This document shows positions 6,290-6,799 of a stretch of DNA of 6,799 nucleotides, one piece after another (position 1 is the first letter of the stretch; each line of letters opens with the position of its first letter). The position numbers were made by a program, and so were the translations under genes. The DNA is taken from NCBI GenBank assembly GCA_009699025.1, contig WLOZ01000098.1:1-6799 (forward strand). The letters run 5' to 3'. The DNA is from Actinomycetota bacterium (GTDB taxonomy: Bacteria > Actinomycetota > Actinomycetes > S36-B12 > CAIYMF01). The notes below the pieces were generated by a model, which saw only the letters and a program-made list of their open reading frames with translations, was not told the origin of the DNA and did not search any database.

Positions 6290-6799
6290 GACGACGACAT
6301 CTTCGTCACACGCCACGCAGATGGTGACGTGGGCCTCGGGGTTCCAGAACACTTCTTCGCCCGGGCTCAGGGTGCGGTGACACACGCTGCACGTGCCGGT
6401 GTGCGCGAGTTCGATGCGCTCGTGCAGGTCGCGGTCGACGTGGCCGTGGTTGCGCACGTGAATGCCACCGTCACGGAAGGCCCATCGATTGAGGAGCAGT
6501 CCCGTGACGATCACGACGATGACGACGATCAGGGGCCGCCACGACTTGAGCCCAGCGCCGAAGAGGGCCTCGCGCGGCCAGCCCACGTTGATCGCGAGCG
6601 CGGCGAGTGTGACGAGGGCGAATACGCTGGCAGGAACCAGCCAGCGGCCCATCGACCAGGGGCCAGACTGCCAGGTGCCCCGCCTGAGCGCCGCGAGCAG
6701 GCCGATGATTGCGACGAGGAACGCCAGCAGCAGCAGGACCGACGAGGCGCCGCCGAGCACGTACGCAGTGAGGTCGGGAGCGGCCAGTATCAGCACGAA
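6287..6799 (-). CDS. APC-family permease with C-terminal CX2C-X20-CX2C tail (type A, first visible gene, N-terminal part off window)
   Basis: Only the last 170 codons lie in the window, and the frame runs off the right edge with no convincing start. A GTG at 6794-6796 is internal, because the residue before it (Phe, 6797-6799) also matches the paralogs. The fragment aligns without gaps to residues 371-540 of the last gene of the array, from within helix 9 to the stop, and covers helices 10-12 plus the tail. It shares type A markers with that gene (LRRGTWQ, GRWL, LFGAGL, ERIELAHTG). Its tail differs from that gene's at only 2 of 57 residues by my hand count, against about 41 of 113 in the preceding membrane part. 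All four cysteines and six conserved histidines are present. If full length it should be near 538 residues. Whether further copies lie upstream cannot be seen. Confidence 0.88.
   Translation of the reverse strand, partial: FVLILAAPDLTAYVLGGASSVLLLLAFLVAIIGLLAALRRGTWQSGPWSMGRWLVPASVFALVTLAALAINVGWPREALFGAGLKSWRPLIVVIVVIVTGLLLNRWAFRDGGIHVRNHGHVDRDLHERIELAHTGTCSVCHRTLSPGEEVFWNPEAHVTICVACDEDVVV

Larger units (their letters stand above)
1406..6799 (-). repeat. Tandem gene array: four diverged copies of one permease unit, period 1625 bases
   Basis: Start codons lie at 3028, 4653 and 6278, exactly 1625 bases apart. Stop codons begin at 6287, 4662, 3037 and 1406 in + coordinates, giving intervals of 1625, 1625 and 1631. 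The extra 6 bases equal one hexamer of the Thr-Ser repeat in the last gene. Each unit is one gene plus an 8-base spacer. The constant spacing implies duplication of a whole gene-plus-spacer unit, followed by divergence almost without insertions or deletions. No transposase, inverted repeat or target duplication is seen in the window, so unequal crossing-over is the simplest explanation (inference). Confidence 0.93.

Noticed and set aside
1406..6799. A transposon or other mobile element as the source of the repeats.
   Set aside because: No transposase, terminal inverted repeats or target duplications are visible. The repeat unit is simply a gene plus its 8-base junction, and codon use resembles that of menD.

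Overview
The window looks like chromosomal DNA of a high-GC Gram-positive bacterium (Actinomycetota, possibly Microbacteriaceae). The grounds are strong G/C bias at third codon positions, GTG starts, strong AGGAGG ribosome-binding sites, and a menaquinone (MenD) gene with actinobacterial-type sequence. The family assignment is an inference from overall flavour, not a database result.

Layout. Bases 1-1409 (+ strand) hold the 3' part of menD, which encodes the thiamine-diphosphate enzyme of menaquinone synthesis; its 5' end lies off the left edge. All the rest, 1406-6799 on the - strand, is a tandem array of four paralogous membrane transporter genes of the APC (amino acid-polyamine-organocation) superfamily. 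In transcription order these are a 5'-truncated copy (6799-6287), two very similar full copies (6278-4662 and 4653-3037) and a more divergent full copy (3028-1406). There is no intergenic region longer than 8 bases, so no promoter or terminator is visible; the array's promoter must lie beyond 6799.

The array is very regular. Starts recur every 1625 bases, and each gene joins the next through the same 8-base gap. In that gap the upstream TAG stop is part of the downstream Shine-Dalgarno (TAGGAGG, then four bases, then ATG/GTG). The last gene ends tail-to-tail on menD, with the two stop codons sharing bases in CTAA.

The most unusual feature is the cytoplasmic tail of each permease. After a 12-helix APC core, every copy carries about 57 residues with a His-rich juxtamembrane stretch and then a CX2C-X20-CX2C motif ending in a D-E/D-D-V/L-V-V terminus. 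The tail looks like a zinc-ribbon-type metal site. It is nearly invariant among copies while the membrane cores have diverged into two types arranged A-B-B-A. This suggests a family of transporters, possibly for different amino acid-like substrates, sharing one metal- or redox-responsive, or partner-binding, regulatory module. I know of no described system of this form, but function and novelty are inference.
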